Assembly (NCBI RefSeq): GCF_020026895.1 | Contig: NZ_JAINZW010000004.1 | Span: forward strand, 248,001-312,000 | Length of the DNA stretch: 64,000 nt | Direction: 5' to 3' | DNA from: Novilysobacter selenitireducens | Lineage (GTDB): Bacteria; Pseudomonadota; Gammaproteobacteria; Xanthomonadales; Xanthomonadaceae | Shown here: piece by piece, positions 1 to 8,331 of the stretch | Numbering within the stretch: position 1 is the first letter of the stretch | How the letters are laid out: every line of letters begins with the position of its first letter | Notes under the pieces: model-generated | Told to the model about the DNA's origin: nothing | The model's input: only the letters and a program-made list of their open reading frames with translations | The model's database searches: none | Made by a program: the position numbers and the translations under genes

Positions 1-369
1 TGCCAATGCGTGCTCGGGCAACTGGGCGCGGCGGCGTCCGTGCAGGCCGCACAGGAAATTCAGGTTCTCCAGCACGCCCAGGTCCGCCTTCAGGCCCGGC
101 AAATGGCCCAGGTAGGCCATGGCACGGGCGCGGCGGGCGGGCCTCGCCGGTTCGCCATCGATGTCGACCGACCCGTCGTCGGCACGCAGCAGGCCGATCA
201 GCACGCGCAGCAGGGTGGTCTTGCCGGCGCCGTTGTCGCCCTGCACCAGCAGCGCCTCGCCGGCGTCCACCGCGAAATCGAGCGGCCCGAACACGGGCAG
301 GTCATTGCGCGAGAAGCGCAGGCCCTTGACGTCCAGCAGCGGCGGGGCGGGGTGGTCGGCGTGGGGCAA
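1..369 (-). CDS. ccmA: Haem exporter ATP-binding protein CcmA (partial, 3' end outside window)
   Basis: ATPase subunit of the CcmABCD system, which handles haem for cytochrome c maturation at the inner membrane. The visible N-terminal ~123 residues contain a Walker A motif (GDNGAGKTT) after the strand and turn DAGEALLVQ, then LLRADDG and a [11 protein letters not shown] segment before ENL, all as in CcmA. The rest, including the signature and Walker B, lies beyond the left edge. No ATG is available; a TTG at 369 is the most likely start, 31 bases after a TAGAAT box on the minus strand (401-406). Family assignment is firm, start uncertain. Confidence 0.85.
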   Translation of the reverse strand, partial: MPHADHPAPPLLDVKGLRFSRNDLPVFGPLDFAVDAGEALLVQGDNGAGKTTLLRVLIGLLRADDGSVDIDGEPARPARRARAMAYLGHLPGLKADLGVLENLNFLCGLHGRRRAQLPEHALA

Positions 370-400
370 CGGATGCGGCCGGGTCGATTCGGGACCGGCG

Positions 401-406
401 ATTCTA
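401..406 (-). promoter_or_regulatory. TAGAAT -10 box for ccmA
   Basis: On the minus strand the hexamer TAGAAT lies upstream of the proposed ccmA TTG start. The same hexamer recurs just before several other genes in this window. No clear -35 element is visible. Confidence 0.45.
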
Positions 407-435
407 CCGGGCGGCGGCGCCCGGCCCGCGGCGGC

Positions 436-906
436 TCATCCCAGCCAGTCGGTGTGCGGGTCGACCGGCGCATCGGCCGGGCGATGCAGCAGCATCCTCA
501 GTCGCACCGGCTGTCCCCGCTCCCACGCCAGGACGCCGGCCTGCCCGAACTCCTGCGCCAGGGTAGAACTGGTGGTGTCATCCAGTCCCGCCACCAGCCA
601 GCCCGGCTCGCGCCAATCGCCGTCCGTCCCCTGCGCCCAGGCGGCCTGCCGGGGAGCGCCAGCGGCATCGAGCTGGCCGACCAGCAACGTGTCGGCGGTT
701 TCGTTGGCGGTGTCGGAATGGAGCTCGGAGGCCGGGTTCCACGCGGTGATGAAGACGTAGCGCTCGGCCGGCCAGTACGCCTCCACGTCGGACGCCGACT
801 GGCCCACGCGCAGGGGCAGGGCATCGCCGTCGATCAGCACGCAGTACTGCGCTGCGGCATAGGCCGCCGCCAGGTCGGCGGCGTCGACGACGGTGAGCGT
901 GCGCAT
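436..906 (-). CDS. DUF3293 domain-containing protein
   Basis: A 156-residue protein of unknown function. It starts MRTLTVVDAADLA and carries the typical DUF3293 stretch YVFITAWNPAS near residue 48, followed by a region with several tryptophans (WAQGTDGDW, EPGWLV). There is no signal peptide or membrane segment, so it should be cytosolic. A longer reading from upstream is possible in this frame, but the upstream codons translate a C-rich intergenic repeat, so the ATG at 906 is preferred. It sits upstream of ccmA on the same strand with a 66-base gap. Family call comes from recognition of the ITAWNP motif. Confidence 0.75.
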   Translation of the reverse strand: MRTLTVVDAADLAAAYAAAQYCVLIDGDALPLRVGQSASDVEAYWPAERYVFITAWNPASELHSDTANETADTLLVGQLDAAGAPRQAAWAQGTDGDWREPGWLVAGLDDTTSSTLAQEFGQAGVLAWERGQPVRLRMLLHRPADAPVDPHTDWLG

Positions 907-954
907 GGACGGAGTGTCCCGCGTGATTGGTGGGGGTGCAAATGCGGTGTGTCG

Positions 955-1062
955 TGGCCCCTCCCCTGGGAAGGAGGGGAGGGTTGGGGAGGGGTGTCTT
1001 TCAAGCGCCACGGCGTCACGAGCACCCCCTCCCAACCTCCCCCAGCAAGCAGGGGGAGCCGC
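955..1062. repeat. C/G-rich inverted repeat (REP-like)
   Basis: Two long imperfect arms face each other: a CCCCTCCCCTGGGAAGG-type arm (about 955-1000) and its inverse (about 1021-1062, containing CCCCCTCCCAACCTCCCCC). The pair would form a long hairpin in the gap between the divergent DUF3293 and aminotransferase genes. It differs in sequence from the other repeat families in this window. Confidence 0.7.
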
Positions 1063-1171
1063 AAAACGGCGGCTACGAGGGGGCCAACCTCGGCGGCTTG
1101 CCGTCATTCGCATGCCGGCTCACGGCTGTTCCGTAAACTCGACCTCCGTTTTGATTCACCGGACTCCGCCC

Positions 1172-2329
1172 ATGCCTGTGCCCGCCCCCCAGACCAAGCT
1201 GCCCAATATCGGCACCACCATCTTCACCGTGATGTCGCAGCTGGCGGCCGAACACAGTGCGGTCAACCTGGGGCAGGGTTTTCCGGATTTCGACGTACCC
1301 GAGCGACTGGTGCAGGCGCTGGACCGCGCCATGCGTGAGGGCAAGAACCAGTACGCACCGATGACTGGCCTGCCGGTGCTGCGTCAGGCCATCGCGGCCA
1401 AGACAGAGCGCTGCTACGGCTACCGGCCCGACGCGGACACCGAGGTCACGGTGACCTCCGGCGCCAGCGAGGCGATCTTCGACGCCGTGCACGCCGTGGT
1501 ACGGCCGGGCGACGAGGTGATCGTGCTCGACCCCTGCTACGACTGCTACGAGCCCGCGATCGACCTGGCGGGTGGCCGCGCGGTGCACGTGGCGCTGGAC
1601 CCGGCACACTTCCGCCCCGACTGGGAGCGCATCCGCGCCGCGGTCACGCCGCGCACGCGGATGATCATCACCAACACCCCGCACAACCCGTCGGGCGCCA
1701 TGTTCGACGGCGCGGACATCGCGCAGCTGGAGGCGCTGCTGCACGACACCGGCATCTACCTGCTGTCGGACGAGGTCTACGAGCACATCGTGTTCGACGG
1801 CGCGCGCCACGAGTCCGCGCTGCGCCATCCCGCGCTGCGCGAGCGCGCGTTCGTCGTGTCCAGCTTCGGCAAGACCTACCACTGCACCGGCTGGAAGGTC
1901 GGCTACTGCATCGCGCCGCCGGCGTTGTCGGCCGAGCTGCGCAAGGTCCATCAGTACAACACCTTCTGCACCTTCACCCCGGCGCAGGCGGCGTTCGCGG
2001 AGATGATCGAGGCCGAGCCCACGCACTACGAGGGCCTCGGCGCCTTCTACCAGGCCAAGCGCGACCGCTTCCACGACCAGCTGCTGGGCACTCAACTCAA
2101 GCCGCTCACGGTTCCCGGCGGCTACTTCCAGCTGGTCGACTATTCGACGGTGAGCGACCTGGACGATGCGTCTTTCTGCCGCTGGCTGACGGTTGAGAAG
2201 GGTGTGTGCGCGATCCCGCTGTCGCCGTTCTATGCCGAACCGCCACGCCGCCAGCACCTGGCGCGGCTGTGCTTCGCCAAGAACGAAGCAACGCTGGACG
2301 CGGCGATCGAGCGCTTGCGCGCGCTGTAA
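1172..2329 (+). CDS. PLP-dependent aminotransferase, methionine aminotransferase (YbdL) type
   Basis: A 385-residue class I/II fold-type I aminotransferase. The N-terminus KLPNIGTTIFTVMSQLA and NLGQGFPDF are typical of the YbdL/kynurenine aminotransferase-like group, which transfers the amino group of methionine or aromatic amino acids to 2-oxo acids. TSGASEAIF contacts the cofactor phosphate, NTPHNPSG supplies the PLP-stacking and binding loop, and the Schiff-base lysine is Lys234 in SSFGKTYH. Start chosen at ATG 1172; upstream codons are the intergenic repeat. Substrate is inferred from family; it could also act as a general 2-oxoacid aminotransferase. It appears monocistronic. Confidence 0.85.
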   Translation: MPVPAPQTKLPNIGTTIFTVMSQLAAEHSAVNLGQGFPDFDVPERLVQALDRAMREGKNQYAPMTGLPVLRQAIAAKTERCYGYRPDADTEVTVTSGASEAIFDAVHAVVRPGDEVIVLDPCYDCYEPAIDLAGGRAVHVALDPAHFRPDWERIRAAVTPRTRMIITNTPHNPSGAMFDGADIAQLEALLHDTGIYLLSDEVYEHIVFDGARHESALRHPALRERAFVVSSFGKTYHCTGWKVGYCIAPPALSAELRKVHQYNTFCTFTPAQAAFAEMIEAEPTHYEGLGAFYQAKRDRFHDQLLGTQLKPLTVPGGYFQLVDYSTVSDLDDASFCRWLTVEKGVCAIPLSPFYAEPPRRQHLARLCFAKNEATLDAAIERLRAL

Positions 2330-2432
2330 CTTGCGCGGCGTCCTCGTGCGCTGAACGAAGCGCGTGAGCGATAACCCTGCATTCACCGCGGCTTACCGAT
2401 GCTGGCGCGGTTTTCTGCCGCGGAGTATCGCC

Positions 2433-3125
2433 ATGGGCCAGACGGCCGCACGTACGACTTCTTTTCTTCATCGCTTCCGCGTGCTGGGCGCGGCAGCGTT
2501 GCTGCTGGCACTTGCCGGCTGCGTCACCGGACCAGGCGGCTACGGCGGGTATCCCGGCCAGGGCTACCCCGACCAGGGCTATCCCGGAAGCTATGGGAGT
2601 GAGCGCATTCTTGGCACCGTGCAGGGCGTGGACGCCCGCTACAGCCGCATCCTCCTGAGCGCGGACGGCCGCAGCGGCTACGGCGGCGGACAGGTCGAAG
2701 TGATGTACGACCGCAACACGCAGCTGGTCTACCAGGGCCGCTCGCTGCCGGTGGACGGGCTGGAGCGCGGCGACCACATCAGCATCGACGCGGTGCGCTC
2801 AGGCAACCGCCTCGTCGCGCGCCGGATCGACGTGGTCCAGAACGTCCGTGATGCCCACGGTGGCAGCTATTACGGCGGCGAACTGCGTGGTGCGGTGGCC
2901 TGGGTCGATACTCGCTCGCGCGTCATCGGCGTCACGCGGGGCGGTTACAGCGGCCGCGAGGAGCGCGTCTATTACGACGAGCGCACCGCCGTGGAATACC
3001 GCGGCCAGTTCTACCGCCCCGACGAGCTCGAACGCGGCGACGTGCTGCGGATCCAGGCACGTCCGCGCGGCAACGACTGGTGGGCCGAGCGGATCTGGGT
3101 CGAGGTGAACGTCCGCGACCGCTGA
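2433..3125 (+). CDS. Lipoprotein with two copies of a DUF5666-like domain
   Basis: A 230-residue predicted lipoprotein. The N-terminus is basic, then a hydrophobic stretch ending in a lipobox LALAGC, then a Gly/Tyr/Pro-rich linker (YPGQGYPDQGYPG). Two related ~80-residue halves follow: the first begins ILGTVQGVDARYSRIL and ends VVQNVRD, the second begins LRGAVAWVDTRSRVIGV and ends VEVNVRD; both contain a Y-x-G-x-x-x-x-x-x-x-LERGD block. This resembles DUF5666-type beta-barrel domains. ATG 2433 is preferred to an upstream start at 2364 because GGAG lies 7-10 bases before it and the signal sequence begins there. Function unknown; envelope location inferred. Confidence 0.75.
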   Translation: MGQTAARTTSFLHRFRVLGAAALLLALAGCVTGPGGYGGYPGQGYPDQGYPGSYGSERILGTVQGVDARYSRILLSADGRSGYGGGQVEVMYDRNTQLVYQGRSLPVDGLERGDHISIDAVRSGNRLVARRIDVVQNVRDAHGGSYYGGELRGAVAWVDTRSRVIGVTRGGYSGREERVYYDERTAVEYRGQFYRPDELERGDVLRIQARPRGNDWWAERIWVEVNVRDR

Positions 3126-3168
3126 ACCGCGTCGTGACACCGGCGCCCGCCGCGGAGGCGTGCGCCGG

Positions 3169-3174
3169 TAGAAT
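3169..3174 (+). promoter_or_regulatory. TAGAAT -10 box for uup, leaderless layout
   Basis: TAGAAT ends six bases before the uup ATG at 3181, so transcription would begin at or very near the start codon, leaving no room for a Shine-Dalgarno sequence. Inference from position only. Confidence 0.5.
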
Positions 3175-3180
3175 GGCTGG

Positions 3181-5070
3181 ATGCCTTTGATCACCCTCCA
3201 GGACGTCGACTACAGCGTCGGCGGCCCGCTGCTGCTTGAAAACGTCCAGCTGTCCATCGAGCCCGGCGAGCGCATCGCGCTGATCGGGCGCAATGGCGCC
3301 GGCAAGTCCACCCTGATGAAACTCATCGCCGGCGAGCTGGTGCCGGACGACGGTGAGGTCCGCCGTGACGGCACCGTGCGTATCGCCAGGCTGGAGCAGG
3401 AAGTTCCCGCGGGCGCGGCCGGCGACGTGTGGGACGTGGTCGCCGGCGGCATGGGCGAGGTCGGGTCCTGGCTGGCCCAGTACCACCACCTGAGCCACGC
3501 CGAGCCGTTCGACGGCGACGCGCTGGCGGAGGTCCAGGGCCGCATCGAGGCCGCCGGCGGCTGGAGCCTGGACCAGCGCGTGGTCGAAACGCTCGAACGC
3601 CTCGGACTGGACGGCGACGCCGCGTTCTCGGGCCTGTCGGGCGGCATGAAGCGCCGGGTGCTGCTGGCGCGCGCGCTGGTGTCGGCGCCGGACCTGCTGC
3701 TGCTGGACGAGCCGACCAACCACCTGGACATCGAGGCGATCGACTGGCTGGAGACCTTCCTGAAGGGCTGGGCCGGCGCGCTGCTGTTCGTCACCCATGA
3801 CCGGCGCTTCCTGAAGGCGCTGGCGACGCGCATCGTCGAGATCGACCGCGGCCAGGTCTCCAGCTGGCCGGGCGATTGGGGCAACTACGAGCGCCGGCGC
3901 GAGGAGCGCTTGAATGCCGAGGCGCAGGAGAACGCGCGCTTCGACAAGTTGCTGGCGCAGGAAGAGGTGTGGATCCGGCAGGGCATCAAGGCCCGCCGCA
4001 CCCGCGACGAAGGCCGCGTGCGCCGGCTCAAGGCGATGCGCAACGAACGCGCCGAGCGCCGCGCCCACACCGGCAACGTGCGCATGGATTTCGCCCAGGC
4101 CGAGTCCTCGGGCAAGAAGGTCGTCGAGGCTCGCGACGTATCGTTCGACTACGGCGGCAAGCCGCTGCTGCGCGATGTCTCCACCACCATCTTCCGCGGC
4201 GACCGCATCGGCCTGATCGGGCCCAACGGCAGCGGCAAGACCACGCTGATCAAGGTGCTTCTGGGCGAGCTGGCGCCCACGTCCGGCGAGGTGCGCCTGG
4301 GCAGCAACCTGCAGGTGGCGTACTTCGACCAGTACCGCGCCACCCTGCGCGAGGACTGGAACGCGCTGGAAAACGTCGCCGAAGGCCGCGAGTTCGTCGA
4401 GGTCGGCGGCAAGTCCAAGCACGTGATCGGCTACCTGCAGGACTTCTTGTTCACGCCCGAGCGCGCACGCGCGCCGATCACCCGGCTGTCCGGCGGCGAG
4501 CGCAATCGCCTGCTGCTGGCCAAGCTGTTCGCGCAACCGTCCAACCTGCTGGTGATGGACGAACCGACCAACGACCTGGATGTCGAGACGCTGGAGCTGC
4601 TGGAAGAAATCCTTGGCGAATACACCGGCACGCTGCTGCTGGTCAGCCACGACCGCGACTTCCTCGACAACGTGGTGACGTCCACGCTGGTGATGGAGGG
4701 CGGTGGCCGCGTTGGCGAGTACGTCGGCGGCTACAGCGACTGGCTGCGCCAGCGCCGCGTCGAGTTCACCGCGCCTGCGTCCACAGCGGCGCCGTCGGCG
4801 CCCATGCCGGTGTCGCCGATCGCCGCGGCGGCCACCACGCCGACAACGCCCAAGCGCAAGCTCAGCTTCAAGGACGCGCGCGAGTTGGAGCAACTACCGG
4901 CTTTGATCGAGACGCTGGAAGCACGCATCGCGCAGCTGACCGCGGCGATGGCGGAACCGTCGTTCTTCCAGCGCGATGCCGCATTGATCGCCGCCGACAA
5001 CGCCACGCTGGCCGATACGCAGGCCGAGCTGGACGCGGCCTATGCGCGCTGGGCGGAGTTGGACGGCTGA
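3181..5070 (+). CDS. uup: ABC-F family ATPase Uup
   Basis: A 629-residue soluble ABC-F protein, the usual length for Uup. Domain 1 has Walker A GRNGAGKST (36-44), signature LSGGMKRR and Walker B LLLLDEPTNHLD; a charged linker follows (about 240-300, rich in Arg/Glu); domain 2 has GPNGSGKTT, RLSGGERNR and LLVMDEPTNDLD. The C-terminal part holds a Pro/Ala/Thr linker and a coiled-coil domain starting KRKLSFKDARELEQLP, the DNA-binding domain of Uup. ABC-F proteins act on ribosomes; Uup has also been linked to transposon excision and replication intermediates. No membrane partner, as expected. Followed by a REP-containing gap. Confidence 0.92.
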   Translation: MPLITLQDVDYSVGGPLLLENVQLSIEPGERIALIGRNGAGKSTLMKLIAGELVPDDGEVRRDGTVRIARLEQEVPAGAAGDVWDVVAGGMGEVGSWLAQYHHLSHAEPFDGDALAEVQGRIEAAGGWSLDQRVVETLERLGLDGDAAFSGLSGGMKRRVLLARALVSAPDLLLLDEPTNHLDIEAIDWLETFLKGWAGALLFVTHDRRFLKALATRIVEIDRGQVSSWPGDWGNYERRREERLNAEAQENARFDKLLAQEEVWIRQGIKARRTRDEGRVRRLKAMRNERAERRAHTGNVRMDFAQAESSGKKVVEARDVSFDYGGKPLLRDVSTTIFRGDRIGLIGPNGSGKTTLIKVLLGELAPTSGEVRLGSNLQVAYFDQYRATLREDWNALENVAEGREFVEVGGKSKHVIGYLQDFLFTPERARAPITRLSGGERNRLLLAKLFAQPSNLLVMDEPTNDLDVETLELLEEILGEYTGTLLLVSHDRDFLDNVVTSTLVMEGGGRVGEYVGGYSDWLRQRRVEFTAPASTAAPSAPMPVSPIAAAATTPTTPKRKLSFKDARELEQLPALIETLEARIAQLTAAMAEPSFFQRDAALIAADNATLADTQAELDAAYARWAELDG

Positions 5071-5136
5071 GCCGTGTGATGCGGACTTCCGCATCGCCTC
5101 TCACGCTCAGTCGATTCCCCGCCGCCACTTCCAGGT

Positions 5137-5331
5137 TGTCATTCCCGCCTCCAAGTCGTCATTCCCGCGAAGGCGGGAATCCATGGACGTTGCTCGGGTT
5201 TCGAATGCGAGTTTTGCCCTAGGGTCTAAAGGCCGCGGTGGTTCACGCGCAATCTCTACTGCCGCACTCGAGTGAGCCACGTGATCAATGTCCGTACGTC
5301 CATGGATTCCCGCCTTCGCGGGAATGACGGC
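5137..5331. repeat. REP doublet (inverted pair) with extra half copy
   Basis: The motif GTCATTCCCGCGAAGGCGGG and its flank ATCCATGGACGT (5158-5191) recurs inverted at 5297-5330, giving two REP units facing each other about 110 bases apart. A third, degenerate half unit (TTGTCATTCCCGCC) starts at 5137. This fills the 361-base gap between uup and the next gene; the sequence between the arms holds no gene I can support. The same family occurs inside the helicase gene near 24.6 kb. Confidence 0.85.
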
Positions 5332-5431
5332 AGTGAATCGTTGGTTGCCGGAGCGGGCTGGCTGCACAGAACCCTTGCGATCTACCCCGCAAGGGCATCC
5401 TAATCACCGTCCTCGACCCACGGAGCCCGCC

Positions 5432-6010
5432 ATGTCCATCCCGACCCGCCTCCGCGCCAGCCTTGCGTGCATCGCCCTGGCCGCGTTCGCCGCCCCGGCC
5501 ACTGCCGCCGTGAAGGACCAGTCCGCGGCCGGCTTCACCCTGGAGAACGAGGCCGTCGTCGCGGTGGACGCGGCCACCGCGTGGGACGCGCTGGTCGATG
5601 ACATCGACCGCTGGTGGCCCAAGGACCACACGTGGTGGGGCGCCGAGTCGAAGCTGTCGATCGACGCGCGCGCGGGCGGATGCTTCTGCGAGATCGACGG
5701 GATACGCCAGGCGCAGCACCTGCAGGTGGTCTTCACCGATCCCGGCAAGCTGCTGCGCATGACCGGCGGCCTCGGCCCGCTGCAGGGCATGGGCCTGCAC
5801 GGCGTGTTGGAGTTCCGACTGGAGCCGGTACAGGGGCCCGACGGCGACGAGCGTCGCGACATGACCCGCATCGTGATGCACTACCGCGCCGGCGGTTACG
5901 CGCCCGACCACATCGGCGCGTTCGCCGCGGTGGTGGACGGCGTCCAGGCCACGCAGCTCAAGGGGCTGGTTGACCACATCGGCAGCATGCGTGGCCCCGG
6001 GGCACGATGA
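5432..6010 (+). CDS. Exported SRPBCC-fold protein
   Basis: A 192-residue protein with a Sec-type signal peptide (IPTRLRASLACIALAAFAAP, cleavage after ATAA). The mature part reads like a START/SRPBCC (polyketide cyclase/Bet v1) domain: ENEAVVAVDAATAWDALVDDIDRWWP, then GGCFCEI and the C-terminal helix VDGVQATQLKGLVDHI. Such domains bind hydrophobic ligands; none can be named here. The two cysteines of CFC could form a periplasmic disulphide or be reduced. Start ATG 5432 has CGGAG nine bases upstream. Monocistronic; the next gene converges on it. Confidence 0.75.
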   Translation: MSIPTRLRASLACIALAAFAAPATAAVKDQSAAGFTLENEAVVAVDAATAWDALVDDIDRWWPKDHTWWGAESKLSIDARAGGCFCEIDGIRQAQHLQVVFTDPGKLLRMTGGLGPLQGMGLHGVLEFRLEPVQGPDGDERRDMTRIVMHYRAGGYAPDHIGAFAAVVDGVQATQLKGLVDHIGSMRGPGAR

Positions 6011-6033
6011 CCACGACGCGCGTTTGATGGCGC

Positions 6034-6867
6034 TCAGCCCATGAAGCCGCCGCCGTTGACGTGCAGGAACTGCCCGGTCACGTAGCTGCTGTCGGCGCTC
6101 GCCAGATACACGTACGCCGGGCCCAGCTCGCTGGGCTGGCCGGGGCGTTTCATGGGGGTGTTGCGCCCGAACTCGCGCTGCTCCTTCTTGCTGAAGCTCG
6201 AAGCGATCAGCGGCGTCCAGATCGGACCGGGTGCGACGCCGTTGACCCGGATGCCGCGCTCGACGACGTTCTTGGCCAGCGAGTAGGTGAAGGTCTCGAT
6301 CGCGCCCTTGGTGGAGGCGTAGTCGATCAGGTGGTCGCTGCCGCGGAACGATGTCACCGAGCCGGTGTTGATGATCGCGCTGCCCTTGCCCATGTGCGCC
6401 AGTGCATGGCGGGTCAGGTGGAAGAACGGGAAGACGTTGTTCTCGAAGGTGTCGCGCAGCTGCGCCGGGGTGATGTCTTCGAGCGTGTCCTGCGGGACGT
6501 GGTCGGCCAGGTTGTTCACCAGCACGTCCAGTCGCCCAAGCGTCTTGACCGTGCGCGCCACGGCCGAGCGGCAGCGGGCCTCGCGCCGCGCATCGCCCCG
6601 GATCAGCAGGCAGCGGCGGCCCTCGGCCTCGACCATGTCCGCGGTGTCGCGCGCGTCGCCGTCCTCGCTGAGGTAGAGGATCGCGACGTCGGCGCCTTCG
6701 CGTGCGAAATGCACCGCCACGGAGCGGCCGATGCCGCTGTCGCCACCGGTGACCAGTGCCACCTTGCCGTCCAGCTTGCCCGAGCCCCGGTAGTCGTCGC
6801 GGATGGTGTCCGGCTGCGGGTTCATCGTGCTCTGGTTGCCGGGGGATGCCTGCTTCCGGGTCGCCAT
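6034..6867 (-). CDS. SDR family oxidoreductase (YghA/YhxC type)
   Basis: A 277-residue short-chain dehydrogenase. An N-terminal extension (QPDTIRDDYRGSGKLDGK) typical of the YghA/YhxC subgroup precedes the NAD(P)-binding motif TGGDSGIGRS; NNLADH replaces the usual NNAG; the catalytic Ser is in INTGSVTSFRG and the Tyr-x3-Lys in YASTKGA; the C-terminus ends GQFLHVNGGGFMG. Substrate unknown; members often reduce aldehydes or sugars and are stress-induced in other bacteria. ATG 6867 is preceded by AGGAG. The frame stays open upstream but that region is the opposite-strand thpR gene. Divergent from thpR. Confidence 0.88.
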   Translation of the reverse strand: MATRKQASPGNQSTMNPQPDTIRDDYRGSGKLDGKVALVTGGDSGIGRSVAVHFAREGADVAILYLSEDGDARDTADMVEAEGRRCLLIRGDARREARCRSAVARTVKTLGRLDVLVNNLADHVPQDTLEDITPAQLRDTFENNVFPFFHLTRHALAHMGKGSAIINTGSVTSFRGSDHLIDYASTKGAIETFTYSLAKNVVERGIRVNGVAPGPIWTPLIASSFSKKEQREFGRNTPMKRPGQPSELGPAYVYLASADSSYVTGQFLHVNGGGFMG

Positions 6868-6953
6868 GGCGGTCTCTCCTGGGGGTGGGGGCGGCATGGT
6901 CGGCAAGCGCGCGTGGCCGGGCGATGAAGTGGGCCGCATCGAGGTGGAGCGCC

Positions 6954-6959
6954 TAGACT
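6954..6959 (+). promoter_or_regulatory. TAGACT -10 box for thpR, leaderless layout
   Basis: TAGACT ends seven bases before the thpR ATG at 6967, the same spacing as at uup and nfuA. No Shine-Dalgarno is present between them. Confidence 0.4.
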
Positions 6960-6966
6960 TCCGCAC

Positions 6967-7563
6967 ATGCACCAGCCCGACCCCGCCGGCAGGCCGCCGA
7001 CGCCCGATCCACGTCGACACCAGCGCCTGTTCTTCGCGCTGCTGCCCGATGCGTCCACGCGCGAGGCGATGGCGCGCGGCGTGGATACGCAGCTCGGCGC
7101 CGGCATATCGGGCCGACGCACAGCGCCCGCGCTCTATCACCTGACGCTGAGTTACCTGGGCGAGTTCGACAACGCGCCGGCGTTGCTCGTGGACGCCGCA
7201 TGCCGCGCCGCCGCCACCGTGTGCGTGCCCGCGTTCGACCTGCGGCTGTCCCGGCTTGGCAGCTTCCGGCAAGGTCGCGGCTGGCTGTGGTGGCTGGGGC
7301 CCGATGCGACGCCGCCGGGGCTGCAGGCGTTGTGGCAGGTGCTCGACGCGGCGCTGTTGGGTGCGCGCATCCGGCGGCCACCCGATACCGCGTTCAGGCC
7401 ACACGTCACCGTGCTGCGCGGCTGCGACCGCGCACCGCCCGCCGATACGTTGGTCGACATCGTGTGGCTGGTGCGGGAGTTCGCGCTCGTCTCCAGCCAG
7501 GCGGGGGCATACCGTTCGCACGGGCGCTGGCCCCTGGGCGACGGCCGTCGTGCCGTCCGCTGA
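6967..7563 (+). CDS. thpR: RNA 2',3'-cyclic phosphodiesterase (LigT/ThpR)
   Basis: A 198-residue member of the 2H phosphoesterase superfamily. Both signature HxT motifs are present: HLT at residues 58-60 (YHLTLSYLG) and HVT at 146-148 (RPHVTVLRG). The fold begins with QRLFFALLP, as in other ThpR proteins. The enzyme opens 2',3'-cyclic phosphates on RNA and can ligate tRNA halves in vitro; its physiological role is not settled. The first ~18 residues are Pro-rich and not conserved-looking, but no other start codon precedes QRLFFALLP. Divergent from the SDR gene. Confidence 0.9.
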   Translation: MHQPDPAGRPPTPDPRRHQRLFFALLPDASTREAMARGVDTQLGAGISGRRTAPALYHLTLSYLGEFDNAPALLVDAACRAAATVCVPAFDLRLSRLGSFRQGRGWLWWLGPDATPPGLQALWQVLDAALLGARIRRPPDTAFRPHVTVLRGCDRAPPADTLVDIVWLVREFALVSSQAGAYRSHGRWPLGDGRRAVR

Positions 7564-7609
7564 TGGCAGCGAGGTTTCCATTCCACACCCGGTCCGGCAG
7601 GAGATCGCG

Positions 7610-8209
7610 ATGACCACCAACGACCCGCGCATCGACGCCTACATCGAAACGTCGACCGATTTCGCCCGGCCGATCCTGCGGCACCTGCGCAAGCGCGTGC
7701 AGTCCGCCTGCCCGGATGCGGAGGAAACGCTCAAGTGGAGTGCGCCCGCCTTCCTCTACAAGGGCAAGCTGCTGTGCCAGATGGCGTCGTTCAAGCAGCA
7801 CGTCGCTTTCGGTTTCTGGCAGGGCGCGCAGGTGGTGGGCGACGCGCAGGGCGAGGCGATGGGGCAGTTCGGGCGCATCACGAAGGTCGCGGACCTGCCG
7901 CCGGCACGCCAGTTCGACGGCTACGTTCGCCGCGCCATGGCGCTCGTCGATGCCGGCGTCAAGGTGCCGCGCACCCGGGACGCCAAGCCCAAGCCGACCC
8001 TGGATACGCCGGACGACCTGGCACGCGCCCTCGATGCGTCTCCTGCTGCGCGCCGCCACTTCGACGGCTTCACGCCCGGCAAGCGTCGCGAGTACATCGA
8101 GTGGATCGTCGAAGCCAGGCAGGCGGCGACACGCGAGCGCCGCCTGGCACAGGCGGTGGAATGGATCGCCGAAGGCAAGCCGCGGCACTGGAAGTACCAG
8201 AATTGCTGA
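7610..8209 (+). CDS. YdeI/OmpD-associated family protein (DUF1801 plus C-terminal helical domain)
   Basis: A 199-residue cytosolic protein. The N-terminal half is a DUF1801 domain (DARPILRHLRKRV-like helix, then EETLKWSAPAFLYKGKLLC and HVAFGFWQG); the C-terminal half is the YdeI-type helical domain with the typical LARALDASPAARRHFDGFTPGKRREYIEWI and EGKPRHWK ending. No enzymatic activity is established for the family. ATG 7610 has AGGAG upstream. It follows thpR by 46 bases and may be co-transcribed. Confidence 0.85.
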   Translation: MTTNDPRIDAYIETSTDFARPILRHLRKRVQSACPDAEETLKWSAPAFLYKGKLLCQMASFKQHVAFGFWQGAQVVGDAQGEAMGQFGRITKVADLPPARQFDGYVRRAMALVDAGVKVPRTRDAKPKPTLDTPDDLARALDASPAARRHFDGFTPGKRREYIEWIVEARQAATRERRLAQAVEWIAEGKPRHWKYQNC

Positions 8210-8225
8210 GGCCGTCGCGCCCCCA

Positions 8226-8302
8226 CCTTGCAGGGGCGACGTGAGTCGCCACCGGGATACGGTCGACTGTGCGGGTTGCGACTTACGTCGCTCCTACAGG
8301 GG
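8226..8302. repeat. REP-type inverted repeat, GTAGGAGCG family (degenerate)
   Basis: Arm GCAGGGGCGACGTGAGTCGC (from 8230) faces its inverse GCGACTTACGTCGCTCCTAC (from 8279). Located between convergent genes. The family motif, GTAGGAGCGNC, is well known from xanthomonad and pseudomonad genomes and reappears at 9.5 kb. Confidence 0.75.
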
Positions 8303-8331
8303 CATCTGGCTGTGGCGTGGAACGGCGCGGC

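Noticed and set aside
2932-4893. A 653-codon open frame on the minus strand opposite uup
   Set aside because: Low-complexity Ala/Gln/Arg/His translation without motifs, and uup on the other strand is certain; an artefact of high GC codon bias.
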